Of a stretch of DNA of 64,000 bases, positions 23,295 through 34,464 are shown piece by piece. Position numbers and translations under genes: made by a program. The notes beneath the pieces were generated by a model. The model made no database searches and was not told the DNA's origin. It saw only the letters and a program-made list of their open reading frames with translations. The DNA is from Agrypnia vestita (taxonomy: Eukaryota; Arthropoda; Insecta; Trichoptera; Phryganeidae). The DNA lies in NCBI GenBank assembly GCA_016648135.1, contig JADDOH010023172.1:186001-250000 (forward strand), in the 5' to 3' direction. Numbering within the stretch: the first letter of the stretch is position 1; every line of letters begins with the position of its first letter.

Positions 23295-23680
23295 TTAAAT
23301 GAAACTAGCAGTTAAGCAATCGGTTATCGCCGATTGCCTGCTGCTAAGCCCTGCGGGCGCTGCGCGGCCATTGCTACTTGCTCGCTGCTTGACAACGTGG
23401 TTGACTATAATAGCCACTTCGCGCCTGGTAGTGACCGCTGAGCGGTCATTGGTGTCAACAATCGGCTGTCGCCAATTGCAGATACCAATGGCGGCTAAGG
23501 TGGGCGATTCGCAGCCAATGGTGGCCACTTCGCGATGTCTGCTTGCTGCAAGGCCATGCCTGTCGGCTATGGTAGTCGCATCGCGGCAATTGATGGCTAC
23601 TGCGCAAATAGGTCTGATAGGTCTTAATGGCAACATAAATCATCCAGTTTCCGCGACGACATCATTTTAGGCGTAGTTAA
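23295..23680. repeat. GC-rich block of short palindromes, open on both strands
   Basis: An island far more GC-rich than the surrounding DNA, inserted between units of the flanking 60-bp repeat (the unit word TTTAGAATTTTAGTA occurs at 23278 and again from 23723). It contains GCAATCGG/CCGATTGC, GACCGCT/GCGGTC and CAATCGGCTGTCGCCAATTG and recurring GCCA(T/A)TGG-like words. Open frames of 123 aa (+) and 113 aa (-) show no known domain and probably reflect composition. Confidence 0.45.
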
Positions 23681-23699
23681 TATATAGATTATAATAAAT

Positions 23700-23900
23700 T
23701 GCGCGCACATAAATTGTGTATTCAGAATTTTAGTACTTAACATGAAATTATATTAAATTCAACGCACATAAATTGTGCATTTAGAATTTTAGTACTTTAC
23801 ATGAAATTATAATAAATTCGACACACATAAATTGTGTATTTAGAATTTTAGTACTTTAAATGAAATTATAATAAATTCTGCGCACATAAATTGACTAATA
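23700..23900 (+). repeat. Tandem array, about 60-bp unit, 3.3 copies
   Basis: Units begin near 23703, 23763, 23822 and 23881 with CGCACATAAATTGTG and continue TTTAGAATTTTAGTACTT, ACATGAAATTATAATAAATT. Differences between units are few. Confidence 0.88.
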
Positions 23901-24577
23901 AATATTTAAAGGCCATATTTATTTGGCGAGGGATAGAAATTACGGCGGAATTAACTGACGTCTTAACTCAGAAAAATCTGTTGATATTTTTTAAATCTAA
24001 AATTAAGATTTGTTAAAATCTTCTTTAACAGACGTCATGAACACGTGACTTTTTCTGATTTTTGGACATCAGCAAATTCTGTGAAAATAATATGAATCAA
24101 ATGATTTTTATCGCGCTTAATTATGTGTACCTAGGTTCTTACATTTTATTAAAAATGTTTATCTAATTAACCATATTTTACCATCATCTTATGATGTTCA
24201 GGTTTTTATTTTTTGACATAATATTTTTTTAACTAAACACAATAATGAATACGGTATTACGTATATAAAATAATTCTAGTAGTGTTTTAAGATAATCGAT
24301 AGAAATAAGTCTATAATATTACCTTATGGCATTTTCTTTTTCAAAATATTCACTAACAAAGAAACACATTTTACTGTGGTTAAAAGTGTGACATTCATTT
24401 CAAATATATTTATATTTTAATAACCTTATTGAGTTTGATATACATATTCGTAAAAAATATTTTTATCATAAAATACTCGTAACTTTATCAGCTTGTGATT
24501 CTTAGACTTACTTGTATTCTTACTTTTAACTTCCGTTTCTATTCTTTTGACTAATTTGCAACCCCTTTATTTTCCAG
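23901..24577 (+). other. AT-rich DNA up to the first ed exon
   Basis: No feature recognised except the 3' splice site (pyrimidine tract 24564-24575, CAG at 24575-24577). The preceding exon is not visible in the window. Confidence 0.6.
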
Positions 24578-24835
24578 ACTCGACTACCGCCCCGAGCAAG
24601 GCCGCTACGACCTGATGATCTCCAACGCTTCCTACGAGCGCGACAACGGGCGCTTCGAGTGCCGCGTGAAGGCCGGGGGCTCCGGGCAAAGCGTGCACGC
24701 GCAGGGCTACGCCCTCACCGTGCTCACGGCCCCGCAGCCTCCGCGCGTGGGGCCCGGCCCCAGGCAGGCTACGGAGGGGCGCGACCAGAGGCTGGAGTGC
24801 TCCAGCGTGGGGGGGTCGCCCGAGCCGGTTATCAG
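24578..24835 (+). CDS. ed: Echinoid-like cell adhesion protein, exon encoding end of Ig1 and start of Ig2
   Basis: Internal exon of an Ig-superfamily adhesion protein that in Drosophila acts at adherens junctions and in Notch and EGFR signalling. A pyrimidine-rich tract ending TTTCCAG precedes it and GTGAG follows. The first base completes a split codon, 85 codons follow, and it ends with AG of a split Arg codon. The protein starts LDYRPEQGRYDL. It carries the second Ig1 cysteine (residue 28) in the Ig signature DNGRFEC, with an N-glycosylation sequon NAS at 16-18. A linker LTAPQPPRV leads into Ig2, whose first cysteine is residue 74 in LECSSVGGSPEP. The sequence pattern matches Echinoid as I know it from Drosophila; the paralogue Fred is the alternative. 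The exon is strikingly GC-rich against its intron. No preceding exon with the needed phase was recognised upstream in the window. Confidence 0.92.
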
Positions 24836-25701
24836 GTGAGAAAAACTATTTTCTAACTCATCTGATGTTCTGAATAAACTAAAATATGTATAAGTAGGTA
24901 CATACAAAATCCGAAGCTTACGACCTTACTCCCTTCCCGGCACGCGTACAAATTTCTTAAAATAATATATTTTTTTAATCTAAACGATGATACTTATTCT
25001 TCAGTTTGGTACAGTTACCTAGATTAAATAGATGTATATTTTAATGTCCTTTATTAAAACATAAGTAAAAAAACCTTTTTCGTATTAGATATATTTTAAT
25101 GATTAAGAAATGCTGTGTCTGTGATTGGACATTCTAATTTCACTTTGAATAAATAAATAACTTTGTTAATGTTCGTAAACGCTCTTCATCCCTTATTAAA
25201 TGTTATCTTTTCAGCTGTGTATTGTTTTAAAATAGTCTTATAGTCTTATAGTATTCGTATCCAATTCCACGAATACGAATATTCATAGTATCCTTGTACG
25301 TACCATTAACTTTTCTTTCGGGAGCATATCTCGTTTCTTCACAGTTCGGAATTTTTCTTGTCACCGATGATTGTCTTGAAATTTTGATGCTAAATCCCCA
25401 CCATTCAATTAGAGAAATTGAGATAAATGTACGTGGTGTAATTGATTTTACAGCCAGAGGGGAGATTTAAAAATATTTTCAAAGAACATACACACATGTT
25501 TTATAAAACTATAATTATTTTTTATACTCATTTTCAAGCATTCACGCCACTCTCGAGACACCTCGACAGTAGAGGTTTTGAGGTCCTTGTATAAGAGGTT
25601 ATTTCTTAAGGCGATTAATTCAACTTTTATATCATTTAGTATCCGTAAATGTGTATAACAAATATTTCTGTAGACATTTATTTGATAAGTGTCGCATGTT
25701 C

Positions 25702-25742
25702 AAAACTTAAAATATTTTTTCAAAAAATATATTTTAAGTTTT
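25702..25742. repeat. Hairpin
   Basis: AAAACTTAAAATATTTTTT, one C, then AAAAAATATATTTTAAGTTTT; near-perfect self-complementarity. Confidence 0.65.
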
Positions 25743-26059
25743 GTACCATTAAGTATCAATAAATTAGTATTAAGAATAATTTTCCGATATTAAACGACTA
25801 TGTTATTTTATACTTGTAAAATGAAACAATAATCAAATCGTACATAAAAAAGAATTGTGAAATAATGCATTAATAAAATATGTAAATTATTATAAACCTC
25901 TATAACATATTAGGATAGAAATTAGTCAGTAGTTACTTTTCTGTTACTCAGAAATTTCACGGAAGACTATGTAAACTGAAGCCAACCGAATTAAATTAGA
26001 GTTCAACCTGATAAATAATTCAACCGTCCCATAAAAACACGAAACATGGCCGATTTATT

Positions 26060-26350
26060 TGCCTGAATAAATTCAGTTTACTTATTCGCTCGAGGACGGC
26101 ATTCAGAACTTCCGATAGATATTTTAGCGTTCATTGGGCACAAAGTTTCCTACCATTCAGTTCCTAGGCCCTTTCAAAGTACTCCAACACTCAATTAAAA
26201 GCTTAGTGCCCATAGCGTAACATTGTCAAAAGAGCGAGCCTTTTTGTTTTTCGCATAATGAATATGATCATTCAGACGTATTAGTCTGAATCCGATATTT
26301 GTTTGCTGTCGCCAAATGATTTGGTCGTCTTGAATATCTGATTCAAAGGA
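26060..26350. other. GC-richer single-copy stretch in the intron
   Basis: No copies in the window and no protein; candidate conserved non-coding DNA by composition only. Confidence 0.25.
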
Positions 26351-26639
26351 AGGTACAAAAATCGATTAGACTGACGTCATCAATTTTCCAGGATTAATAA
26401 ATACGATTAACATTTTAATAGCTTATTTAGTTATGTTATTTATTTCTTACCTTCACTTATCAAGCTTCTTAAAAATCTTTCTTAATTTTTATTAAAATAT
26501 TCCTTTATTTTAAATCTTTATTCTTTATTAATAACTTTATTTTTAATATTACTATTATTTCTTAATTAAGTAAATAATGAACATTATTGTGATCTACTGC
26601 TGCTATTACTACTAGAATTAGCAGAATCTCGGTTTTTCT

Positions 26640-27065
26640 GTGAAAGATTTTCCATTATACAATATATAAGTTAATAACTGTCCATACCCGGTGTTGCCCG
26701 GGTTTAGGATTTGGCTAAAAATAGTTTGACACACAAAGGTTCCATTGTTTTTCAAAGTCAAAAAAATTGAGTCAAATTGGTCAAACGGTGTAGATTTGTA
26801 TAGAAAATTATCCGTCAAAAATGACGGAACATTGGTTGGCGTCTTGCTAAGCTCTAATATATATTTGTAGCATATTTTTGGTGCTCCGGAGAGGCGGGCG
26901 TGGTAACTTGTGTGAAACGGCCGGTTCGGGTTTGGTGACCCGGGGTTCAAGTCCCATCTCCGGCCATTTTTTAAGCTGTGAATTCTAACGAAATTACGGA
27001 CTTTACACGAAGTTACGGGGACAGACAGACGGGCGGACGGATAGACAACGAAACTATTATGTTTA
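26640..27065 (+). repeat. SINE-like composite repeat with tRNA-like T-arm, copy d
   Basis: Starts with a CCCGGTGTTGCCCGGGTT phrase (26687-26704), then a segment ending in the T-arm phrase GGGGTTCAAGTCCCATCTCC (26942-26961). It closes with ACGAAGTTACGGGGACAGAC, AGACGGGCGGACGGATAGAC and AACGAAA, shared with the other composite copies. An RNA polymerase III-derived head is likely, but a complete A-box was not fixed. Confidence 0.5.
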
Positions 27066-28617
27066 TTAATATTTCAGGTATACTCAATTGCTAAAATACT
27101 TTTAAGTGATGTGCTGAGGAGTTAAGTTGAACTTTCTACAACCAACACGAATTACATGAACATCGTGTATTTTTTGGATGACAGTATTTATCGGCATCCA
27201 GAGATCGCGTGCCTCACCCGCGTCTGCTTACGCTCTTGTTTCATTCGCATAACATATAAGATTATCACAAACAGACGGAATAGTCTTTAGATGCCATAAA
27301 TTTGAGCAATCAACTAAACATTTTTGCGAAGTTTTATTCAAATAAAAGATCGCGTGCGGAACCACAGTTGGAGGAAGAAAGGAAAGAATGCGGGTTTACA
27401 CGAACTGCTTTGTGTTACCAGGAAGGGCAAATTTAGTTTTATATTTTGGAAATTCCGCAACAGGTTACATTAACTGTGCTCATAAATCTTGGCACAAATT
27501 TAAAAACCATTCAAGTTCGTTCTTAATTGGTACTACCTAACTGTACCCCACCCTGCGTTTATTACCGGGACTTAACCTAAATGCTCTCCAGTCATTATCT
27601 GAACAATGCCGAGACTTCACTGTAACTAAACTTGGAAATCTCAACTCTTGACAAAACCTAGAATACGTTTAAAGTTTCCGCAAAGGATCACATCATACGT
27701 AAAATTTCTAATATATTCTCCCGCGCAGAATGATAAATCCATCGGCTCTTGTGGAAAAGGCTTAAAGTTTGGGCACCACAATAGGCCACAGCCTGTTTCC
27801 TCGTGGCGGAGGCGACGATTATCCTCACTTCCTCACGAGGCGCCATCTATTGAACCACCATGAATAGAAAATCTTTAAGACGTGACACGTGAGAGTACTT
27901 TCATCCCAAATTTGCATTTTTATTTTTTTACATTTTCACACCTCGTTGCTCGCGAGAACCTTCAACAGAGCTTTCCATTTTTACTTTTTTTTTAATTTGG
28001 GATGTTACAGCATTCAAAATATATTTTGTAATACTATATATAATGTGACACAGATTACTGTAATTGCGCTAATATCTGGATTCTATGCGACAAGATTTTT
28101 TTTCTCTAAACGGGGCGTGATGTTAATTAAAAATTATGAAATCCTTTTGGAATCTGAACGTAATATTCTGAAAAATTTTGAGATTCTCGTGTACAAGAAG
28201 ACAATGCATGGTTTCTCTTCTGTGGTAAGAAAAAATTGCTGAAGTAAATTAAAAAGATTTTTTTTCGTTTCATATATATACAGATCTAATATGAGAATGT
28301 CTGTCATTCTAGGCTACAACTAAGTTTTTTTCCACTATCTAATTATCAAACATAACTTTACTTGTTCCAAACTCTCAGTTCCAAACTCTCATCTGACCTA
28401 ACCTTGAATACGCGTGATTATATATTATATTATGTACTCAGACAATATAGAAAAAGTTCAAAGAAAATTCATGCGCACCCTGAATTTTAGGTTTCAAATA
28501 TCTTGACAGAACTATACTGATTCCTTCGCTAACATCAAACTTTGAATATGCTAATCATCTTTTGATTATTTTTATTTAGGAAAAACGTGTAAAAATTTTG
28601 ATGCCAGAATTAAAGAG
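27066..28617. other. Intron DNA without recognised features
   Basis: Open frames at 27648-27863 and 27889-28242 have no recognised similarity and AT-rich composition; treated as chance. Confidence 0.45.
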
Positions 28618-29103
28618 TAGGGGAAGGTGGTGTCAATAGTAACAGGTGTCGATTGTAACAGTCGCCGTATATTTTTAAATATTGGTCATTTAATGGGACA
28701 AGCAGTACCGTCTATTAGACGGGATCAATAGCTATCAAAGAACGCTATTTTGCGTTAACATCAGTTTGAAAGTATCGGTATATTGGATATCATCGTATTT
28801 CGGCCTAGTGAAGTAAAAAAATCATTACATAGTCATCTTTTTTTATTCGTCAAATTGTGAGTATTTTTTATTGTTTTATTGTGTGGTAGTATTCAGAATA
28901 TTGTTTATTATCATGATGTGTATATATTTTAACGGTTTTTTTAATAGTTTATGATAAAACATAACCTTAATGCAATGTGGCGAAAGGTGTCAATTGTAAC
29001 AGTGTAAAGGGTGTCAATTGTAACATGTTACAATTGACACCTTCGAGATAATAATGTAATGTAATTGGAAGTTAATGTCATTTTGGGTTCCTGGTTGTTA
29101 AAA

Positions 29104-29373
29104 ATGGTTAAACCTAGAGAACGAAAGACAAATAGGGGAAAAACATCCAAAGAAACCTTTGAGAAGGCACACTTTTATAAAAGATTTTATAAAAAAATGG
29201 AAACGTGTCAACAAGAAAAGCAGCCAAGCATATCGAAATATGACAAGTATCTCCTCATAGATACATGGAACGCATCAAAAAAGATGGATCTGCCCCAGTA
29301 TTAGGATATCTACCCCACAACAAGCTATTATCTAATCAGAAAAAGAATTAGCTGACTACTGTGAATTTTAATA
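29104..29373 (+). pseudogene. pogo-like transposase N-terminal DNA-binding region
   Basis: ATG at 29104 opens MVKPRERKTNRGKTSKETFEKA, the start typical of insect pogo-type transposases (basic KRKTxRG, then a psq-type helix-turn-helix). The frame stops at 29302. A shifted frame continues STPQQAII, a stop, then SEKELADYCEF, which corresponds to the beginning of the second (CENP-B type) helix-turn-helix. Sequence homology ends there, where the LINE insertion begins. The catalytic DDE core was not found. Confidence 0.7.
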
Positions 29374-29384
29374 AATTCTAATTT

Positions 29385-29822
29385 TTTCATTCCTCACTCT
29401 ATCGACCAAAGATTTTACACACAAGCGTCATAGTGACCGCATTTCCACCGCTTTCAGTCTACTTTCATTCCTCTTTTGCCAATTCCAGGCTTCACTTCCA
29501 TACATCAGGGTTGGCACTAGAACACTATTATGTACCGCTAGTCTTGCTTCCTTTGACAGATTCTTTTTGGCCATAATTGCATGAGGCTCATACATACATG
29601 AGGCGAGTGTTGAAAGCAATAGGAAAAGAGGGCGTCCGTGAAAGACCTGGTACGATCGGATACTACAAGTATTTGAGGATAGCCCTTTAAATTTAAAGTC
29701 GCAAACAACCGTAGAACTTGTACGAGAAGTTGTATGAATGTGGCCGAAGCAAAAGTGGTGTGCCAGGATAGAAGAGTGTGGTGTCAATCCTCTATGCATA
29801 CCCCTGCGAGGAAACGGCGTGA
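29385..29822 (+). mobile_element. Twin-primed LINE fragment nested in the pogo-like element
   Basis: The same LINE family as 8873-9070, in two opposite pieces. The minus strand from 29574 down reads KKNLSKEARLAVHNSVLVPT, LMYGSEAWNWQKRNESRLKA, VEMRSL, then a stop. The plus strand from 29606 reads SNRKRGRP, stop, KTWYDRI and, after a frameshift, ...VVCQDRRVW, ending at ACGGCGTGA (29822). In the intact protein the first block precedes the second. A 5' part inverted against the 3' part is the classic product of twin priming. RGRP-stop-KTW reflects CGA to TGA decay. Confidence 0.75.
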
Positions 29823-30073
29823 TGGTTAGTTAGTTTGTTAGTCAAAATAAATTATCAACAACTATTACTCCAATAACATCAACAACTCTGACATATCCCA
29901 CTGGTTGGGATGAAGTTGGTATGGCTTCGAAAGGTTAGCTGATTGCATTTATCAGAAGGAATCCTTCGTATTGAGTAACAAAGCTGCAAAAAATAAGCAA
30001 GGTAAAAGAAGAACAAAAACTTGTATAATAACCGAGAAAAAAGAAGAAACTGATGATGTTTAATTTGTACCAA

Positions 30074-30172
30074 ACCATATTCAACAAGCAAAGAGGGTTG
30101 GATCCAGTGTTCCTCCTGTAAATTATGGGCGCATGAGCATTGTGCCCAAACCAAACAATTAAATTATGTGTT
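30074..30172 (+). pseudogene. pogo-like transposase C-terminal zinc-knuckle remnant
   Basis: The plus strand reads GWIQCSSCKLWAHEHCAQTK, with a C-x2-C-x4-H-x2-C half of a PHD-like knuckle that ends many insect pogo-type transposases. Lysine-rich, broken frames at 29980-30060 (NKQGKRRTKTCII) match the basic linker expected before it. The second half of the finger is replaced by Y-V-F-Q-L-stop. Together with the N-terminal piece it brackets the missing catalytic core. Confidence 0.6.
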
Positions 30173-30928
30173 TCAATTGTGAATCTGATAATGATTGAGC
30201 AATTTGAACTACTTTCACGGTATTAAAATTATTTTAGGGAAGCATATTAAATTAGATTTTTTTCTAATTATTTTATAAATTTTGGTTTTTATAATTAGAT
30301 AATTTGTTTTGTTTTTATGTATCTTACAACTTTATAGTCATTTAGTACATAAAAATATACCTAATAAAAATAAGTAGATACATTATGTTTTGTGCGACTT
30401 ATGTTACAATTGACACCACGAGTGTTACTATCGACACCACTGTGGTGTCAAATGTAACAGTTTTCTTCTTTTTTTAATTTTCAAATAAACAAAAATTCTT
30501 AAAACCTTCAATTTTTTTAACCATACACTTAGTTCCTAAATATATGGAAGTGCTTTGAAAAAAAAAATCAGGTAATTTAACCGGTTAATTATTTTGTTAT
30601 AAACCAGAATGTCTATTTTGTTACTTTTGACACCACCTTCCCCTACTTAAGTGTTAAAGTAGCAATAATTATTCAAAATTTTCTAATAATCTTTAGGCTA
30701 TGAATCATTATTTTAATATTAATAAGGGTTCACAAATTTTACATACAAATTATACAGAATTACAATTTGATAAATTAGAAATTTTGGAAATAAGAAAAAA
30801 AAAATATTAAATTGAATATTATAAATAACTAGGTCCTATTTACAAAGAGTCATGTTTTAAATCTGTTTTCGTGTTAGTTGATACATAATTATTATTAATT
30901 TCCCATATATAATTTTTACATTCTGATT

Positions 30929-31075
30929 GTCTATGCTTCGATTTTTTTATTTTTTTTATTTTTTAGTATACATTGTTTCCTGACGAAGGGGCCATGGGCT
31001 CTGAAACATGTTGATATATTTCAATATATAAGTGGTGAAAACAAAGTACTTTTTTATTAATTATATCAATACTTT
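30929..31075 (+). repeat. Hammerhead-like hairpin repeat, copy 3
   Basis: CTATGCTTCGATTTTTTTA, TTTTTAGTATACATTG, CTGACGA (30980-30986), AGGGGCCATGGGCTCT, GAAAC (31003-31007), ATGTTGATATATTTCAA, AAGTGGTGAAAACAAAGTA. The stem carries one G/G mismatch. Confidence 0.7.
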
Positions 31076-31084
31076 GACCTTAAA

Positions 31085-31560
31085 AAATACGCGAACAGCA
31101 CTCGACGTCTACAATCTATGTAAAATCTGTCAAAATCAATTTAACTGTCATCCCTCTTGTCGCTTTTGAATTTTCATGTCCCATCACTAGCACTACGTAC
31201 TCATCCTGTCTTTAACATCTCTACACGCAGAACTAATTCTGGACTGCGCTCTCATCTAAAATGTGCCGAACCTACAATGACCTGTTTACCGACATTGATA
31301 TATTAATATATTTGCAGTTTCGTTAACAATATTTAAGACTCGAGTAACAATATATAAGACACAGAAACTAGATGTTATCTTTTTATTTTTATGTTATTTT
31401 TTCCTTTTTCGATTGTTTTTTCTCTGCCAAATGTCTATGTGAAATGTGCCTGGATTCTGTTACTTATCATATCGTACATTACACAACTATACTATTATTG
31501 TACATATTTGTAAAATTTGGAGTATTTCCATAAATAAAATAAATAAATCATTGTGATTGT
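31085..31560 (+). pseudogene. LINE C-terminal tail and 3' end (weak)
   Basis: Frame-shifted phrases such as CRTYNDLFTDIDI resemble the tail of CR1/Jockey-group LINE proteins. The segment ends in an A-rich tail ATAAATAAAATAAATAAATC (31533-31552). Family assignment tentative. Confidence 0.4.
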
Positions 31561-31833
31561 TTTAATACGATTGAATGTAAAAACTAAACTAATTAACTTT
31601 CCTCTTAGACTTTTAGTCTAGTATGGTTTTTGTCTAGTAAACTTTAATTTAGTAATGGTACGTCCAAGTGAAATGTATTTCTGTACAGTACTAAGCATTT
31701 TCGTTTAAAAATTATTGTAATCGAAGCTGTCACATTATATTTAAATTTAATGTGCTAATTACTTATCAACGGTTAATTAATTTATTTTATATTGCTTCTT
31801 AAGAATAATAGGCAACAAATATAATATATTATA

Positions 31834-32176
31834 GGTATGTGGGGTGTAAAAACAAAGGCAGCAATATCCAAAAAAATTTAGTGCAATTTTCTAGGACTGT
31901 GTTTTTTTTTGTGCTGGTAATGAAAACACATGGATTACTAACACCATTCTTAGAGCATTCATGTAATAAGAAGATTAAAAATTTATAATGTACTGAATTC
32001 GAGATTTTGTAGGAAACATAGCCTATAAGTTTATAGGAAACATGATTTGAAAAAAAATGGAGACATAAAATCTAAAATTCTTTACATTTTAAATTATTAA
32101 TCCTTGGTGACTGCATTCAAAACATTTTTAATTTTTTTTTATGTTCCTGCCTTTGCTTTTATACCCCAAGTATGAT
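31834..32176. mobile_element. MITE with about 40-bp terminal inverted repeats
   Basis: Left GTATGTGGGGTGTAAAAAC, AAAGGCAGCAATATCC; right ATGTTCCTGCCTTTGCTTTT, ATACCCCAAGTATGA (inverted match). The interior carries, in reverse, the GTGACTGCATTCAAAAC and TAGGAAACATAGCCTATAAG blocks of the composite repeats at 8.1-9.8 kb. No coding capacity. Confidence 0.7.
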
Positions 32177-33480
32177 AAATGACCATAAAATAAATCATAT
32201 AATACATGTTGCCATTATTTATTCACGTTTAATTGTAGATAATTCCTTATTTTTTTAAGACATTACGAATGTATACAATTTTGACAGCAATTTTGACACA
32301 ACTTCAAATTCACATGAAGAAATATACATAATGACGATGTCGGTTGAGTGAGCAAATAACTTTTCAGGGTGTATCCATTCTGTATTACCTACTCATATTT
32401 GTGAAACTTTCCTAAATGGTGAAATCATTATTATTATGTCACGTGTTTGACTCACGTGGTCTACTTACCAAGGCCCCGAGAGTTTTTCCGGTTCACTGTG
32501 TCGTCACCGATGCTGAGTCGACGATCCATTCTGTTTCCGCTCCTCAATCCAATGGTCCCATCCGCAAAATGTAAAATCATAAACGAATTTTTCTCTGGTA
32601 ATAGGTATATAACATGAGAAATCTTTAAAAAAAAAACAATTTTCTGCCAATTTCTTCTATTTACGCCCAGAGAATTCGCGTTTCAAATATTGTTTCTCGG
32701 CAAATTCGATGAATGTCATTCTAGATCTCTGAAAACATGTATTTTGGTAATTAAGTCGAAGTTTTTTTAGTTTTTCGCGTAATAATCTCACATTTATTAT
32801 AGTTTAAAACCAGTTTCATTTTTTTTGGTGCTTGTGCGATTATGGAGCGTTAGCAGTCATGTTGGTGATCACTAATTCTTCTTTGACTATGGATTTCCGA
32901 AACTTAGGTTTTTTAGCCTTTCAGCGTCTAGTCCACTGTCCTCCGTCTTCCAGGTCTGCTCGTTATTGCCTTACATTATAAGATACATCAACTGGTATTT
33001 TTGTGGATAAATCATGACATGGCCAAAATATTGCACTCTCTGGAAACATATTTAAACCATTATACTCGTACTCGTTTATTTTATATTCTATGTAAAAACT
33101 AAATAGTATAATATTTCTTGTTAAATTGGATAATAATTAAAAGTTATACAAAAAATAGTAAGCATTAAATTTGGATACCGATTCATTTATGACGCACAAC
33201 TTTATAATTTTTTTTCTTTCAGCACAGGGCACGTATTTTATGAATTTAATAACAAGCCTCGCAAAACCTGCGACTTTTCTATTATCTTTATATAATTAAT
33301 TTTATTTTAATGACTACCAGGGTACACGATTACGTTGGTTGCGCTTACTAAGCGAGAGAGTAATCACCGTGCACGAATAATGTACGAGGAACCTATTCAC
33401 CTAGCATATTTTTTAATCTAGATCCATCGACAAAGATAAGTCGCCGTCGTGTTGAATCGCAAAATAAATAAACCAGAGTT
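32177..33480. other. Intron DNA without recognised genes
   Basis: Segments near 32460-32560 and 32880-33050 have the style of decayed interspersed repeats but no copy in the window. No protein recognised. Confidence 0.4.
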
Positions 33481-34080
33481 TGAGTAAATTTTTTTAATGT
33501 ACAATATTTACTGTCAGCGGAATTGCGCCTGCAACGCCTGTACCGTATTTATTAATGCTGAATGGATAAAAAAGGGTACGCCGATTGATTGAAAACGGTG
33601 GAAACTTTTTTCTCGTTTCGCGGCACCCGCGTTTCAGTAAAATCGGTCGAAAATAATATCCAGACCGCCGAGTGAATGCGTTCAGCACGCAGCGTTATTC
33701 GTCGTGCATTTATGGTTCAGAATACATCATACAGTCGCTATTAATGACCCCGTGCACTCTCTCGAAACATTGCAAATTTGAATTTATTATTCCTTTCCGC
33801 CCGAAGTCCACGCTGTGTGGAACTTTTAAAATTTCCCAGGAAGCCATAAATCTCGTCAGCTTTTTCGCGCGGGAAACAACGTGAGCCTCTGTTGCGGATA
33901 TGCTAAAGTAATTATGGTAAACGTAAGATCATCTTGACTTTGTCGTACTCGTATTTAAGAAGATACGGCCATTAAAATGACGGGGCGGGGCGGGGAGAAT
34001 ATTTAAAGAGCCGCCCTGAAGGGCTTTTGTTTTTAAATTCTTCAAGTTTTGTTTTGAAACCTCATTAGGAGGCGGGATGC
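33481..34080. other. GC-richer single-copy stretch, candidate conserved non-coding DNA
   Basis: No terminal repeats or protein. Includes GACGGGGCGGGGCGGGG (33979-33995) and a small hairpin GCCGCCCTGAAGGGC-type near 34012. Candidate intronic regulatory DNA by composition only. Confidence 0.3.
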
Positions 34081-34464
34081 TCTAATCAAATTGCGAAAAC
34101 CATTTGAAGAAACACTAAACATTGTTCCGTCGTCCTGAACAAAAATTTGGTGGAGTATTTTTATTAAATTTTTTACCATTTCATACTTTTACTATGTACA
34201 TTAAAGTTTCGTTTTCGAATCAGAAAAATATATATTTTTGCAAATGTATTCTCCGTCAAAGAAAATCATTTCGTATAATTGATATTTGATATCATTGGCA
34301 ACATTTATTATTTCTCCGTAATAACTTGAAAATAATATTTTTCTTTTATTTTCCTGAACTCGTGGCATTTTTGTTTTATATCTAATACCTGCTGAATTTT
34401 ACGAAAATTTTATGAAATCAATTCAACATATACAGGGTGTAACGGAGCAGGTTAATTGGTTACA

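Larger units (their letters stand above)
28620..30643 (+). mobile_element. pogo-like (Tc1/mariner superfamily) transposon with nested LINE, inactive
   Basis: Flanked by TA (28618-28619 and 30644-30645). The ends are inverted repeats beginning GGGGAAGGTGGTGTCAA. Subterminal regions repeat TGTCAATTGTAACA or near variants at both ends (about 28633, 28645, 28988, 29007, 29023, 30409, 30426 and 30442), probable transposase binding sites. The interior holds a plus-strand pogo-type N-terminus and a C-terminal zinc knuckle. A LINE fragment replaces or interrupts the middle. Confidence 0.85.

Noticed and set aside
29879..30154. 91-aa minus-strand open frame
   Set aside because: Lies opposite the plus-strand zinc-knuckle remnant of the pogo-like element, which is recognisable.
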